A DNA stretch of 64,000 bases, taken from positions 536,501 through 600,500 of the forward strand of contig CAJNDS010001791.1 of the NCBI GenBank assembly GCA_905221605.1. The letters are read 5' to 3'. Shown here in pieces: positions 15,892-27,807 of the stretch. The stretch is from Symbiodinium natans. Taxonomy: Eukaryota > Sar > Dinophyceae > Suessiales > Symbiodiniaceae. A program made the translations under genes and the position numbers. The notes beneath the pieces were generated by a model. The model made no database searches. It saw only the letters and a program-made list of their open reading frames with translations, and was not told the origin of the DNA. Positions within the stretch are counted from its first letter, which is position 1, and each line of letters opens with the position of its first letter.

Positions 15892-15918
15892 GAGAGAGAG
15901 AGAGAGAGACAGAGAGAT
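15892..15918. repeat. (AG)n microsatellite
   Basis: An AG dinucleotide run interrupted once by ACAGAG. It lies in an otherwise AT-rich, gene-free stretch (15780-15900). Confidence 0.8.
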
Positions 15919-16035
15919 CATATTGAAGCAAAGGACAAAAGGCCAGAAGCTCCATGGGCGCGTGCTGTGCTGAGTCAACTCCAGAGGGTGTTGCACACTG
16001 ATGCCTTGGGATGTTGCCCCTTATGTCCTTAATAG

Positions 16036-16085
16036 GGTTTTGGGTTTAAGGTTTAGGGTTTAGGACTGGTTTAGGGATTAGGGAA
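16036..16085. repeat. Degenerate TTTAGGG telomere-type repeats
   Basis: Several TTTAGGG and near variants (TTTAAGG, TTTAGGA) in a row. It is one of several interstitial blocks in the window; others lie near 38060, 39926 and 40160. Confidence 0.6.
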
Positions 16086-16308
16086 TACAATAGGGGATTC
16101 TACAATCCCGATTAAGGACTGTTAGTATAAGGGGGAACATCCCAACTGATGCCGCTCATGTTTCTGAACTGTTTGTTTGCAGACTGAAGCATGTCTTGCG
16201 TGTTTCTTCTCGCGGTTCTTGCCCACAATGCTGTAGCTGTCGCGGAGGCGCAGGACTCACGGGAGGCCGTGTGCTTGATGGTGGGCGACGGAGCGCGAGC
16301 TGAGCTAC

Positions 16309-17013
16309 GTGAGCAGCTTCCATGGATGCCACCGGGATTGCAGGGCTTACAAAGTACAGATATGGAATGCGCAGGGTTCCTTCTTTGGCGATCTCGAGTC
16401 ATGCATCCGCTTTGCGCTTTCTGAGTTTTCTATGCCGGCATTTCAACAAACGACGGCCAAACTACATACAGTGCCCTGTTTATTGAGAGTCGTGCCACGT
16501 CAAAAAGTTGTGCCAAGGCAGCAGGTGGTTGCGAGCAGGCTAGCCACGTTGGCAACGGTACAGCATACCTTGGACCTATACTGTGCGAAGCTATGCGGGA
16601 AGTCGGACAGCTTCCGGCTTTTTTCTTTACACCCATTTGGATCAACAGCCCTCGGTCTTTGTGAGCAAGAGTCTGATCTGGATGTTTGTGCCGTGGTCCA
16701 CCCGGAAGCATTTGAAGAGCTCATCCAGCGGAGCGACTTGGCAGAGTTCAAGCGCTGCACCAGCCAGCAGCAAGCAAAGCATTTTCTGCGAAACGTTCTT
16801 TCTCCGGCCTTGGATGCGATTTCCGTGGAGAAGAAGGAGGTGCTCGAGGCCCGAGTACCCGTTTTGCGTCTCAGCCTGCGCCAAGTGCTGGACACGATGG
16901 ACACGGACGACGAGCAGAGAGTCGATGTCACCTTGAGCGACGAAGGACCGACGCTCTGCCAGCTGGCGGCCGGTTCGGCTACCATAAAGCGCTGCTGTTG
17001 TTCACTTTGGTAG
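16309..17013 (+). CDS. Cid1/poly(A)-polymerase-type nucleotidyltransferase exon
   Basis: An open frame of 234 codons; the coding part is probably one exon (roughly 16440-16990). HPFGSTALGLCEQESDLDVCAV is the nucleotidyltransferase active-site signature: a GS pair followed by two metal-binding carboxylates (DLD). A third carboxylate fits ARVPVLRL...QRVDVTLS about 90 residues later. This spacing matches the Cid1/TUTase/non-canonical poly(A) polymerase group, which adds U or A to RNA 3' ends. Downstream the frame drifts into a Cys/Trp stop (17013), and another coding-like piece at about 17060-17230 suggests an intron. Start unknown. It lies on the same strand 0.9 kb after the RDR-like fragments, which is notable because RDR complexes contain Cid-type nucleotidyltransferases. 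Confidence 0.68.
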   Translation: MSSFHGCHRDCRAYKVQIWNAQGSFFGDLESCIRFALSEFSMPAFQQTTAKLHTVPCLLRVVPRQKVVPRQQVVASRLATLATVQHTLDLYCAKLCGKSDSFRLFSLHPFGSTALGLCEQESDLDVCAVVHPEAFEELIQRSDLAEFKRCTSQQQAKHFLRNVLSPALDAISVEKKEVLEARVPVLRLSLRQVLDTMDTDDEQRVDVTLSDEGPTLCQLAAGSATIKRCCCSLW

Positions 17014-17476
17014 TATACGAGGCGGTTCACTTTTTTGGGGTTTTCCTTCTTGCAGTAGCCCCAAAGAGCCCGCCGGAAAGGATTGCTGAAAGCGGAGCAC
17101 TTCTACAAGGTCCTGCCTGCATCGAGTCCTGCAGCTTACGGCGCGATAGTGCTGCTCACGCCACTTGGAGGATTTCAGGTGCCAAAACTTCGAACAGCAA
17201 GCCAATCGAGCAAGAGATCCCACAACTAAGTTGCATGTGAACACTGTGAACACCTCTTAAGACACTGAACTTGCTGCGGGCCTGAGCTTCTCTGATTAGA
17301 TGGTGTAGTAGCATCAGTGAAGTACGAACTATTCATACCTGCCGAAGACTTCAGGGTCACACCGGTAGGCAGTAGAGTGATCATCAGTTCTCGCCCTTTT
17401 TGTTTGGCCGGCACTTCTCGATGAATCCAAGATTCTGCTGTTGCCGTGCTCCGAGTCGGTACTTGTTCTGTATATG

Positions 17477-17531
17477 TAATATGTATCTGTATCTGTATAT
17501 ACATATATATATATGTATATATATATATATG
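17477..17531. repeat. TA/CTGTAT microsatellite
   Basis: A TATGTATCTG/(TA)n tract in duplication copy 1; the matching tract in copy 2 is at about 18945-18997 and is 2 nt shorter. Confidence 0.8.
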
Positions 17532-18072
17532 TATTTGTTTATTTTTATATTTATATACAAATGTACATCTGTACATGTATGTGCTTAGCTGTTTTTAAAG
17601 CCGACTGTTCCTTGCTCGTCCCGGCTGCTTCCAAAGGATGTGGGCCCGGGCCGTGGGCCTTGTGCGTTCCAGCAGCACGGAGGCATTCTGCGCAGGACGA
17701 CATCTGCCATGTGAAGATGGGTCGTGTCAGTAAGGTGGCGCAGGCGACTCCGAATGCCACCATACACCACCCCTTCACAGCCAGGAGCTGGAGAAGCCGT
17801 GCTTGTGCCCGGCGAATGGCAGGCCCGGACACTTGCTAATGATGCCCTCAGAAGGCAATCCGTGCGACTTCTTCCGTAAAGTCCAGCATGAGGCCAGGAC
17901 ACTTTAACATGCATTCAGCGGCTTTCCACAATAGTGCATCCCCGAGCACGGCAGGCTCTTCTGCTCTTCATCGTGAAGAGAGATGACGCGTTGCGACAGA
18001 CGATTGAAGCGTGTCCCCAGGCTGCAAAGCTGAAACGGTCCTCTGAATTGCTTCGAGCCTCTTTTGCAGCCG

Positions 18073-18117
18073 CGCGCACACACACACACACACACACACG
18101 CACGCACGCACGCACAC
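18073..18117. repeat. (CA)n(CGCA)n microsatellite, copy 1
   Basis: A CACACA run passing into GCACGCAC repeats. The counterpart in copy 2 (about 19541-19585) has one interruption (CAAGCA). Confidence 0.8.
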
Positions 18118-18614
18118 ACCATGAACGACACTCGAGACGTTGCAATCTTTGTGCAATTGCAGGGCAACTTGCTGTCGCCCCACTCGTGGCAGAAGCACGT
18201 TCTGTCAGTTTCCAGGTTCCTTACATGTGCATCGGTTTGGACGATTCAACTGAGGTGCTGGTACCTGCACAGTGCAGACGACAGAGGTGCAAGGCCGTTT
18301 GGCTCAGCTGATGGACTTCGCACAGGTTGCGACGCGTGAAGCTTCTGCCGACTTGGGCAGGCACGTGTTCTCTGGATGCCCTGAATGAAGGTTGTACGTT
18401 ATAAGAGCTGCTTTCTCTACTGTTACTTCCTTGCTGCCTGCACAACGCTCGAAACTACAAGGCAACCCCCTCTGCGAAAGTCAAAGGGTTTGGCGTGAGG
18501 GGCAGTTTTGTGTTTGGCCTTGCCAGGCTGCTGTACGCCTTCTTGGCAGCCTTGAGGCCCCCGCACATGCTTTGTTTGCTTATAGCTTTAGGTCACCTCA
18601 TGGGCGAAAGAAAG

Positions 18615-18617
18615 GTG

Positions 18618-18649
<32 letters not shown>

Positions 18650-18783
18650 TGTGTGGGTGTGGGTGTGGGTGTGGGTGTGGGTGTGGGTGTGGGTGTGGGT
18701 GTGGGTGTGGGTGTGGGTGTGGGTGTGGGTGTGGGTGTGGGTGTGGGTGTGTGTGGGTGTGTGTGTGTGTGTGTGTGTGTGTG
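18615..18783. repeat. (GGGTGT)n minisatellite, copy 1
   Basis: TG and GCGT repeats lead into about 18 tandem GGGTGT hexamers and end in (GT)n. The copy in the second duplicate spans about 20083-20244 and is slightly shorter. The G-rich strand has many GGG runs and may form quadruplexes. Confidence 0.85.
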
Positions 18784-20085
18784 TTTAACGTTTTGCGCGT
18801 GATGTGCGAAGAAGCACATGTTGGGAGACATGCTTCTGCTTTTGGATGAGCCGCACGCAGGGATCTCCGAGATGAAGCTCTTCGCTTTGACTGGCCCATC
18901 AGTGGCTGTTGCCGTGCTCCGAGTCGGTACTTGTTCTGTATATGTAATATGTATCTGTATCTGTATATACATATATATATGTATATATATATATATGTAT
19001 TTGTTTATTTTTATATTTATATACAAATGTACATCTGTACATGTATGTGCTTAGCTGTTTTTAAAGCCGACTGTTCCTTGCTCGTCCCGGCTGCTTCCAA
19101 AGGATGTGGGCCCGGGCCGTGGGCCTTGTGCGTTCCAGCAGCACGGAGGCATTCTGCGCAGGACGACATCTGCCATGTGAAGATGGGTCGTGTCAGTAAG
19201 GTGGCGCAGGCGACTCCGAATGCCACCATACACCACCCCTTCACAGCCAGGAGCTGGAGAAGCCGTGCTTGTGCCCGGCGAATGGCAGGCCCGGACACTT
19301 GCTAATGATGCCCTCAGAAGGCAATCCGTGCGACTTCTTCCGTAAAGTCCAGCATGAGGCCAGGACACTTTAACATGCATTCAGCGGCTTTCCACAATAG
19401 TGCATCCCCGAGCACGGCAGGCTCTTCTGCTCTTCATCGTGAAGAGAGATGACGCGTTGCGACAGACGATTGAAGCGTGTCCCCAGGCTGCAAAGCTGAA
19501 ACGGTCCTCTGAATTGCTTCGAGCCTCTTTTGCAGCCGCGCGCACACACACACACACACACACACAAGCACGCACGCACGCACACACCATGAACGACACT
19601 CGAGACGTTGCAATCTTTGTGCAATTGCAGGGCAACTTGCTGTCGCCCCACTCGTGGCAGAAGCACGTTCTGTCAGTTTCCAGGTTCCTTACATGTGCAT
19701 CGGTTTGGACGATTCAACTGAGGTGCTGGTACCTGCACAGTGCAGACGACAGAGGTGCAAGGCCGTTTGGCTCAGCTGATGGACTTCGCACAGGTTGCGA
19801 CGCGTGAAGCTTCTGCCGACTTGGGCAGGCACGTGTTCTCTGGATGCCCTGAATGAAGGTTGTACGTTATAAGAGCTGCTTTCTCTACTGTTACTTCCTT
19901 GCTGCCTGCACAACGCTCGAAACTACAAGGCAACCCCCTCTGCGAAAGTCAAAGGGTTTGGCGTGAGGGGCAGTTTTGTGTTTGGCCTTGCCAGGCTGCT
20001 GTACGCCTTCTTGGCAGCCTTGAGGCCCCCGCACATGCTTTGTTTGCTTATAGCTTTAGGTCACCTCATGGGCGAAAGAAAGGTG

Positions 20086-20117
<32 letters not shown>

Positions 20118-20667
20118 TGTGTGGGTGTGGGTGTGGGTGTGGGTGTGGGTGTGGGTGTGGGTGTGGGTGTGGGTGTGGGTGTGGGTGTGGGTGTGGGTGT
20201 GGGTGTGGGTGTGGGTGTGTGTGGGTGTGTGTGTGTGTGTGTGTTTAACGTTTTGCGCGTGATGTGCGAAGAAGCACATGTTGGGAGACATGCTTCTGCT
20301 TTTGGATGAGCCGCACGCAGGGATCTCCGAGATGAAGCTCTTCGCTTTGACTGGCCCATCAGTGGCTGTCCCTTTCATGAGCTTCCTGGCAGAGGTGCTT
20401 TATCCATCCCGCAACTTGAGCCATGACCACACCTCTCGACCCTAGCAATGACTAGACCTTCACAAATGGACTCCTAAAAATGGCACCTCAGGCTGGCAAG
20501 AGGGGCATGCAAGACAGTGGCGCTTTATGCGAAGCATGCCTCCGAGATTCTTTCTCTCAGCCGCCGCGTGCAAACGATGCTTCGGGCTTGCCCGGGGACG
20601 AGCGGGGCGTCGATCTCGAGGCGACTGTCACGTGCGCTGTCACACCGCCTCCTGGCATTGTGGAGTT

Positions 20668-20738
20668 CGAAGATGATCACCTTAACAGCTTATGAGTCTA
20701 CTAGACTCATAAGCTGTTAATTAGGGTGATCATCTTCG
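20668..20738. repeat. 71-nt inverted repeat
   Basis: The left arm starts CGAAGATGATCACC and continues TTAACAGCTTATGAGTCTA; the right arm is its reverse complement apart from a 4-nt insertion (CTAA on the complementary strand). The arms meet at TCTA/CTAGA with almost no loop, so the strand can fold into a long hairpin. It may be a small hairpin-type transposable element or a fold-back structure. Confidence 0.8.
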
Positions 20739-23700
20739 AGACTAGTCTTTTAGGGCTTATAAGGTTATGAATATTTGAGGGGGCCGCGTGCCCAGGACTC
20801 TTCAGCCACCGCGCCTTCCACGAGACCTACCTTCGAGCCTTTGCCTGACTTGGCCTCTCAAAGCTGCTCTTGGCTTTCGCGCCGTGAATTGAAGAAGACC
20901 CACCGGACTTGCAAATCATGCAAGATGTGAGTTTGTTGTAGGAATTTAGTGCGTTTATCGCGATGGTGCAGATATGTGCAGATGTCCAGGTGACGTCTCC
21001 GGCGCTTCTGTGCAGCTCCTTGGATGGAGACGTAAGCCTTGGCAACTGCGAATGGACAGAAGAGCAAATGTGCAAGGTTGCTGAGACACGTGGCGTAGAT
21101 GCTGAAATCTTCTTTTGTTTGCAGAATCCCCCGGCCCCGAACCATCACCATTCTGGAAGTTGTGCGGTACTTTCTGGGAGCCCTGCTGGGAGCAGACACA
21201 AAGCAGGACATTTCACGGACGATATGGCTTCGGACCCTTCTATAATTAAGAGGTATCGTAACAGTCAAGGCAAAAGACCCTGGGACTGTCTGTCGCGAGA
21301 CGCTGAGGTTGGAAGTCTTTGAGGGATCGGATGTGCTGTATTTATCTGCATCGGGGACGTGCGGCACTTACCCTGTGAGAGAGTGAAGGCCTATAGCAGC
21401 CTAGCACCAGCATGGCACCAGCATGGCACCAGCATAGCACCAGCAACCAGGTTGCCTCTGCAAGAGTTTGTGTTCACGTCGTTGCAATGTCAAGCTGCAA
21501 ACGCCACGAGAAACCTCCCGACATTCCCGACAATTCCGCCAGAACCCTGACATGAAAGCTGGGAGCCCCATGCAGCTGCAAGCTCATGGTTCTCCAGTGA
21601 CTGGAGCTGGTAGTCCTTCTGCCCCATACGGCACATAGACATGCCAATAGATTCCGTCACGGGGTAAATTGCACTCTGGGAGCCAGGTACGACATTTCCA
21701 TTCCGAAAGGATCCGCAATGGAGTGCAATTTCACGCAGTCGGATTGCACTCGCAGTTGTCGAATGAAAGGCCTACAGCTGACATAGCAAGGGGGGGACAG
21801 GGTCCAGTCTGGCAGGTCAAGTCTCGAGGTTTGGAGCTGTTGCGCGTACTGAAAATTTCTGGAACTATTGCCAACATGAGCACGGAAGAGAGGTTGGCGA
21901 GCCTGGCGCGAACGATTAAAAAAAGCCTGAGTTGCACACTTGAGGCGGGCCCAGATTCTTGAGCTCCAGCGTGAGCTGCGGCGCTACACCACAGCAGCCC
22001 TGGCCTTGGGAATGCCGTCCACGAAGGCCCGGGATTTGCTTTGGGATCAAGGCGGCGGGCGTATCTCCAGAGGTCTGTGTGGCATCCAACATGAAGTGAT
22101 TCTGGACTTGGCGGGGGCTGGAGCCTGGTTTGACATGCTGAGACCGCAGAAGAATCTGAGGCTCTCGGATCTCGTAGAGGTGCAGCTTGAGTTGGTTGAG
22201 CTGAGCTTCCTGTCAGGCATCTAGATACTTCATGGAAGGCCCCACGGTCGCAATTTCGGATGGGTCTCTCCGATCTGCTCGATTCTCTGTGCCTCTTTCC
22301 CTGCACCAGAGGCATGCAAGTTGTGAATACCTGGCAGGATCTACGCGGCTTTTGTTTGCAGGGGCAAGCAACCTCAAATCGCGCGTCCGATTTGTGGAAG
22401 CAATGGGTGCGTATGTGCCTCTACATGCTGCTTGCGAGCGCATGCTGCCCTGCCTGAATACCGTTGATGCTCGGCTTGGCAGCTCGTATCCTTCTTGAAA
22501 TGTTGCTGTTGATGGGTATATCAGGGTATAGTCGATGTGGCGCATCGTAACCTCCCGGCATGCATGTGTGGCAGATGTCGCATGCTGCCACGAATTGGTG
22601 GAAGCATGACTAAGCTCTAAACTGCTTTCCAGCTTTTTGCATAGAGTTGCTTCTCAGGACCAGACAGGTAGCTGGCAGGACTCGTTGCAGCGCGACTTGC
22701 ATGTTTTTCGTGATTTCGTTTCTGAATGCTCACGCGGCGCCTACTGGCCACAACTGAAGTAGTTGAAAGCATCCAGTCTGTAGAAGTAGGACGAAGTACT
22801 AGTTGGTGGCCCAGTTGCCATAGCTACTATGCTCATAGAGAGAGGACTTGGCGATGCAGCGGTTCCTTGACCTGTGGACGGGCCAACTTGCCCAGCTGCG
22901 TGCCAACAGCCCCCATCTTCTGGACTCCTTGGCTGTCCGATACTCGGGCTGCAATTCGCCCAGCTAGGGTGGTGATTCAGACCTTGGAGGCAAAAGGGTT
23001 GGACGAAAGTTCAGCCATCACAGAGCAGCTGCAGTGGGTCAGGGGTGGGTCAGGGAGGAGTGGTCTATGAAATGCTCCGCAGACAGCTGAAGAATGAGAT
23101 TGACGGGCTTAAAGCAGGGCTTAGAGAAAGGGTGTATATCGCTTGCGTCTATGTCTGTGTAGTGCTGCATTGCATGCTCACAGCTGCTGAGGAGTTCGGT
23201 TTGGCACCATGTACTTGATCGACGCTTGGTTCGAGCAGAACCTGTCAGCCGGCCATTTCCTGATAACCTAGCTGCCTGCGTGCAAACCAAAAAGCCTGCA
23301 AGTTAAGGACGTCAGCACAAAGCTGCCCGAGACCTCTGCAACGTTGTCCGTCGACGAACTGGAGGAGGCTTTGTGACGTTCTGTGCAGCGCAGGTGCACT
23401 CTCACTGGCATTTGTTGGAGTGTCCGTGGCATCTCGGCTGCGCCCGAGAAGCTGTGAGGCCGTGGTCAAGAACCGACGCAACCGGAAGACGGCAGACCGT
23501 GTGGCACCTGAGCCAGTGGCTCTCGAGGCTGGACGGGCACGAGAGTTCAAGGGCTTGCCTGCCATGCGACTTACACACGCGAAAAGGAACGAAAGGAGGT
23601 TGACGGGAACATTCTCAATCAGCGACCGGATCATGTAGGACCTACTTACTATCAGAAGGGCCCCGAGTGCTCCTTGCCGATAGATTTCCGTGCCCAGCAC

Positions 23701-26700
23701 AAGGGCTACAGGAAACAATCGACTAGGCAGAATCTTGTTGGCGAATCGAAAGCCCATACACAGATTTAGAGAAGAGTTGCATCCCGTGAGCTGTCTACCT
23801 TTGTATGTCGGAGAATACACGTTGAAAGAGTATGGGAGTATATGACCCTAAACCCGGAACAGGAGCGCTCAAAGCCGACTGGCCGGCCGGAGATGGTGTT
23901 TCTGAAGCCAACGAAGGGCTTTGCCACTCTTCCACAAAAGACGCTCAGCTTGTGATGACTACCCGAGCGAGTTTGATGCGGAAGTGCGTGGTAAATTGAA
24001 ACAAGTGCCCTTCTGGTTAGGAAAAGGAAGTCCATGCTTGGAGTTCTCCGCCCCATGTGACAGACCAAGAAACCTCCTTGGGGCACTCCAATTAAACAAG
24101 TATTAGGCTGGGGAGGAGTAGCGGTAGCACTCTTTAGTTCAAAGTTTAACTTAGCTTGACCGCAGGAAGGGCAAGCGGGAGATGCGCAAGAGGAAGCAGC
24201 GTGGTCTGGGGAACACATTCTGCCCTGGATTGCTCAAGGACAACCAGCCCTCCGAAGCTATTCAGCAGCAATGCTTGAGCTGGTATTGTAAGGCATTGCT
24301 GGACTCTGGCTTTGAGCTCAAGGATGACGCAGACAAGCACAAGCAGTGGACGATGGCGATTTCAGCTTCCAGCTCGTTTGAAATCGATTGGCGGCTTGAC
24401 CATTCGCTTCGCACAGTCTTCATCAACGAGCGACCGCTCTGTTGGGTGCACGCAACCCTTGTCGCTGATCGGGCTGGTGGTAAGGCAGAGAAGCCAGAGA
24501 AGTCTGATTTGCTCAAGGCTCACGACATTCGCTTCAAGGTCGAGACGACAGAGCCGATCAAGACGAGCAGCAAGTCGCGCGCCTACGTCGGTCACACTAT
24601 TTCGATGACAGATGACAGGAATTGGTCTGCAAAGGTTGATAAAGTGGCCAGGTTTTAGATGATCCAATAGTCTATGATGGGCTCGTTGTGGCCCTGATAA
24701 TGTTGGACTCGCTTTAGTGTGGGGCCCCCCCCCCCCGCCCCCAAAACAATTTTGGGGTTTTCGGGGATCCTTAATAATGTGGGATGGGGCTGGGACGGGG
24801 GCTGGGGGTAGGGCGGCTAGGGGTCGAGGGTTGAGGGGAAGCCTTGAAGCTTGAGGGTCTAAGCTTTCCAGGCTTTGTAGCTCCACGGTCGCCGGGGCTC
24901 CGCATTAATGCGGACCACCGAAGCGAATCAGGGCAGCTCGTGGGCTTCTCCTAGTTTTTGGCTCCCCGGCCCCCCGCCCTTCAACCCCAGCCGGGACAAC
25001 ATCGCATAATTGTGAACCACCCTAAACAATGGGGGGTTCTGTATAAGATTTTCGGAACGTCGCATAATAGCGGTCCCATCCAGTAAAGCGGGTGCAACAT
25101 TATGCCGCTCAGGTGGTATGATGCCGTTGTCAGCAACACCAAGCCAATTCGAGTAAACAATGGTATTCCAGCGGTGGATTCAAGTGCTTCCCCCTGGCTG
25201 CGCGACAGGCTTGGATTCGTGAGGCGTACTGACTTCAGGAATGAATATCGAAAGCAGCATGCCGTTCCTTCTGGATCTTTGCGGATGGATGCAGAAGTTT
25301 CCCAAGGCAGGCAAGGCAGAAAGACATGCGCTTTGTTGTCAGTCAGCGGTCAGACATTTGTGGCAAGTTAATTCATCAGCAGTGGTGCAGCATGCGTGGG
25401 CATGCCATCTCTGCCGAACAGGCGTTTCTATCTGCCGCATTCAGAGATGTGCGTGTGTGTGTGTGTGCTTACAAAGTGTGAGAACAACCAGGAACTTCGC
25501 GAAGACATCAAACATACAAGTTTACGTAGCAGTCTGCAGCCCCTGTGCTCGCTCTGTGCTGCGTGCAAGCTGTTTGTCGCTTTTCTCCCTCCCTCTGGAA
25601 GAAGCTGGAGTTCCGAAGTTCAGCTGATGCTCCGGGGCTGTGTGGGGGTGAGAGAGTGTGCATTCGTTTCTCCTGGGCGATACTTAAGCTTCCACCGGCC
25701 TCACCCCACCCGGGCACAAGTGGGCACAAGTACAAAACAGCCGCGTCCATGAGCATGAAGCACCAAAACACGACTCTATATCCGGTGTTTGCAACAGGAT
25801 TGCAGAGACAATGGTGAGTAGACTCTGAGTAGATCGCTTGAAGGAGAAGAGTTCATGGGCCGCGACTTGGGGCTGCGACGAAAGTTTTGCGAGTTGCCTG
25901 GGTGGCAAAGGAGTCGCATTGTCGGGGGATTGCAGATTGTGGCTAAACCGTTGAGTAAGGCTCCATGTAGTTAGCCACCAGAATTGCAATCCATACTGAG
26001 TAGCCTGCAGCTGATTGATGAAGCGTGGGCCAAAGAAGCTCTGTAGATGAAGTTAACCTGAGGCTCAGCCTGAAAGTGCAAGCAGAGGACGTGAAGATGG
26101 CACTGGAGCACGGAATGCTGGCAACAAGGCTGTAGCCTACCGAAGCATCTAAGGGAGCAGCGGAGGGTGTCGTGAGCCATGGGACGATGTGACGTTTCTT
26201 CCCTGTTTGCAGAATGCTCTGATGCTGGAGGTTGGTTGGGGAGACTTTGTGGAAGACTGCGCTCGAAGTGTCCAGCCATCTTTCGCCATAAAGGACACAC
26301 TGAGGCCGAGAGCGGCTGAGAGAGCTTGCAGAATAGAATGAATAGAAGACTGGCATGTTGCAAGAGGAGGGGCCCAAAGCCACTAGCGGTCTCCCTTTCT
26401 GCCGGAAGGATCCTCGAGGTGGATTTCCCCCGAAGCGCCTCCTTCATTTAACGGAAGCCCCAGCAAACAGTACCCAGGCGAGAACAGCCCAAATCCTGTC
26501 AATCCCATTCCTTAGGGCTTGTGAGAGTCTTTTGTGGCAGACCGTCCCTGGCAAGGTGCCGGGCCAGCAGGGAGGTTCTGAAGCAACAGCGGCAGAAGCA
26601 AGTTGCAGAAGCATTGGGACTCTCCAATCCGGCCAAGCTGCGCCAAGCAAGACACAGCAAAAGATCGTCGTGCATGATGTGCTGCAGTCTGGATCCCACC

Positions 26701-27750
26701 CTGGCTTCAGCAATTTCTAGCAGATTCTTGCGCAAGCATGCTCTTTACTTCTGGTGGTGCAGTCAGCTTTCCATAACATTCTATAGATTCTGGTGGTAGG
26801 TTGTGAGGTCGTCTGGTCGTCTTGGTTGTGCAGAATTAATCCGTTACGAAATTTGGAGGGGAGGCGCGCCTCAGCAGACCTCTCCTGAGCCAGCTTGGCT
26901 ATCGCACTCAGGCACCCACTTTCGAATTTTGTTGATGGGCATGAGACAATCGTCAGGTTGCCGGTAATCAGATGACGCCGATGTCTGGAACTTTACACAA
27001 GCCAAGAGTCCCGCTTCAACGCAAGCCGTCTGCAGATCTACCTCACAACTTCAAGCGCGCCTCAGAATGTAAAGCGAACTCCCAGCCTCAGGATTCGCTG
27101 CGTTGTGGCTGCTTTGTCGTTGTTTTTAACCCTTATTTTGTTTTTTCACCAGCGCCCTCTGTCTCTCTGTCTCTTTGTCTTGCTAGTAGAGACGCAAGAG
27201 CCGCCGCACGTACAGCATGTGCGAAACTGCAGCATCCCAGTAGCTGTGACGCATGCCGTGCTCAGCCGAACCTGCATCTGTGATTGACGGCTCAGCTACT
27301 GCGGCACAGCTGCCGAGCCCCCCCAAAACTCCCCTGACGTCACCGACTCCCACAGCCTCGAAGCCCCGGTTCTGAGTAGGGAGCTGAAGGACGTAGGTGT
27401 CCTACGGAGCCCATGTGCTGGAATGATGCTGGAATGATGGTTTTTGCCGAACAACTGGCGCATTCTTGTACGTCCTGGCGCCTCGGCTGCACTCTTGTCG
27501 GAGGGCTTCTGAACTTGAGAGTTGCTCATGCAGCGAATCAGGGTCCACTTCTTAAGCGCGGTACTTTATCCAGCCTTGGGGTCTTATAAAGCATAAAATC
27601 ACCGAAGTGCTCTTTCAGATGGCTTGGAGGGAAGTGGCCCTTTTGGTGCTCGGCGGATTGGCTCAAAGTCTCAATGTTGCATTGTGTTTCGCCTAGGGGC
27701 GCTATGTCGGTCCTTGGCATGGATGGCTCGAAAATCGAGCCGGATATCGA
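20739..27750. other. Long host stretch, no recognised gene
   Basis: About 7 kb of GC-rich DNA with many short open frames but none with a recognisable domain. Coding-like pieces exist: around 21124-21240 (reads RTITILEVVRYFLGALLGAD), 21960-22220, 23280-23360 (reads KLPETSATLSVDELEEAL then stop), and the separate 24182-24658 frame. These may be exons or remnants. A short CAGCATGGCAC triplication lies at 21408-21445. Poly-C and poly-G runs occur at 24722-24740. Confidence 0.4.
24182..24658 (+). CDS. Exon-like ORF, unrecognised
   Basis: 158 codons with host-like GC-rich codon use. The protein is mixed alpha/beta and charged (CLSWYCKALLDSGFELKDD; DWRLDHSLRTVFINERP; HDIRFKVETTEPIKTSS). It has no signal peptide or membrane segment. 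The upstream frame is open across a possible acceptor site, so this may be an exon rather than a full gene. I did not recognise a family. Confidence 0.35.
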   Translation: MRKRKQRGLGNTFCPGLLKDNQPSEAIQQQCLSWYCKALLDSGFELKDDADKHKQWTMAISASSSFEIDWRLDHSLRTVFINERPLCWVHATLVADRAGGKAEKPEKSDLLKAHDIRFKVETTEPIKTSSKSRAYVGHTISMTDDRNWSAKVDKVARF

Positions 27751-27807
27751 ACCTTGAAGAACGAGGGTGTTTTCTCTGTCCTGTGTGGAGTTCGGCACGT
27801 GAGGCCT

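Larger units (their letters stand above)
17441..20369. repeat. 1.46 kb near-perfect tandem duplication (2 copies)
   Basis: Copy 1 is about 17441-18908 and copy 2 about 18909-20369. Outside the microsatellites I saw essentially no differences. Lengths differ only at the TA, CA/GCAC and TG/GGGTGT tracts, which shifts the offset from 1468 to 1466 and finally to 1460. The unit starts with TTGCCGTGCTCCGAGTCGG and ends with AGTGGCTGT; the short CTGT homology at the joint would suit unequal crossing-over or slippage. No gene is recognised inside. A recent event or an assembly duplication would both fit. Confidence 0.9.

Noticed and set aside
18392-19026. Frames encoding GVGVGV, THTHTH or PTPTPT runs
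   Set aside because: They only translate the GGGTGT/GT simple repeats and occur in several frames on both strands.
17585-19380. Paired 109- and 93-codon frames found twice 1466 nt apart
   Set aside because: Their repetition follows from the tandem duplication, not from conserved coding; no domain, and frames overlap on both strands.
23245-23820. 191-codon - strand frame
   Set aside because: Opposite a + strand frame of equal quality (23420-23638); neither shows a domain, and Arg/Ser/Ala bias fits GC-rich non-coding DNA.
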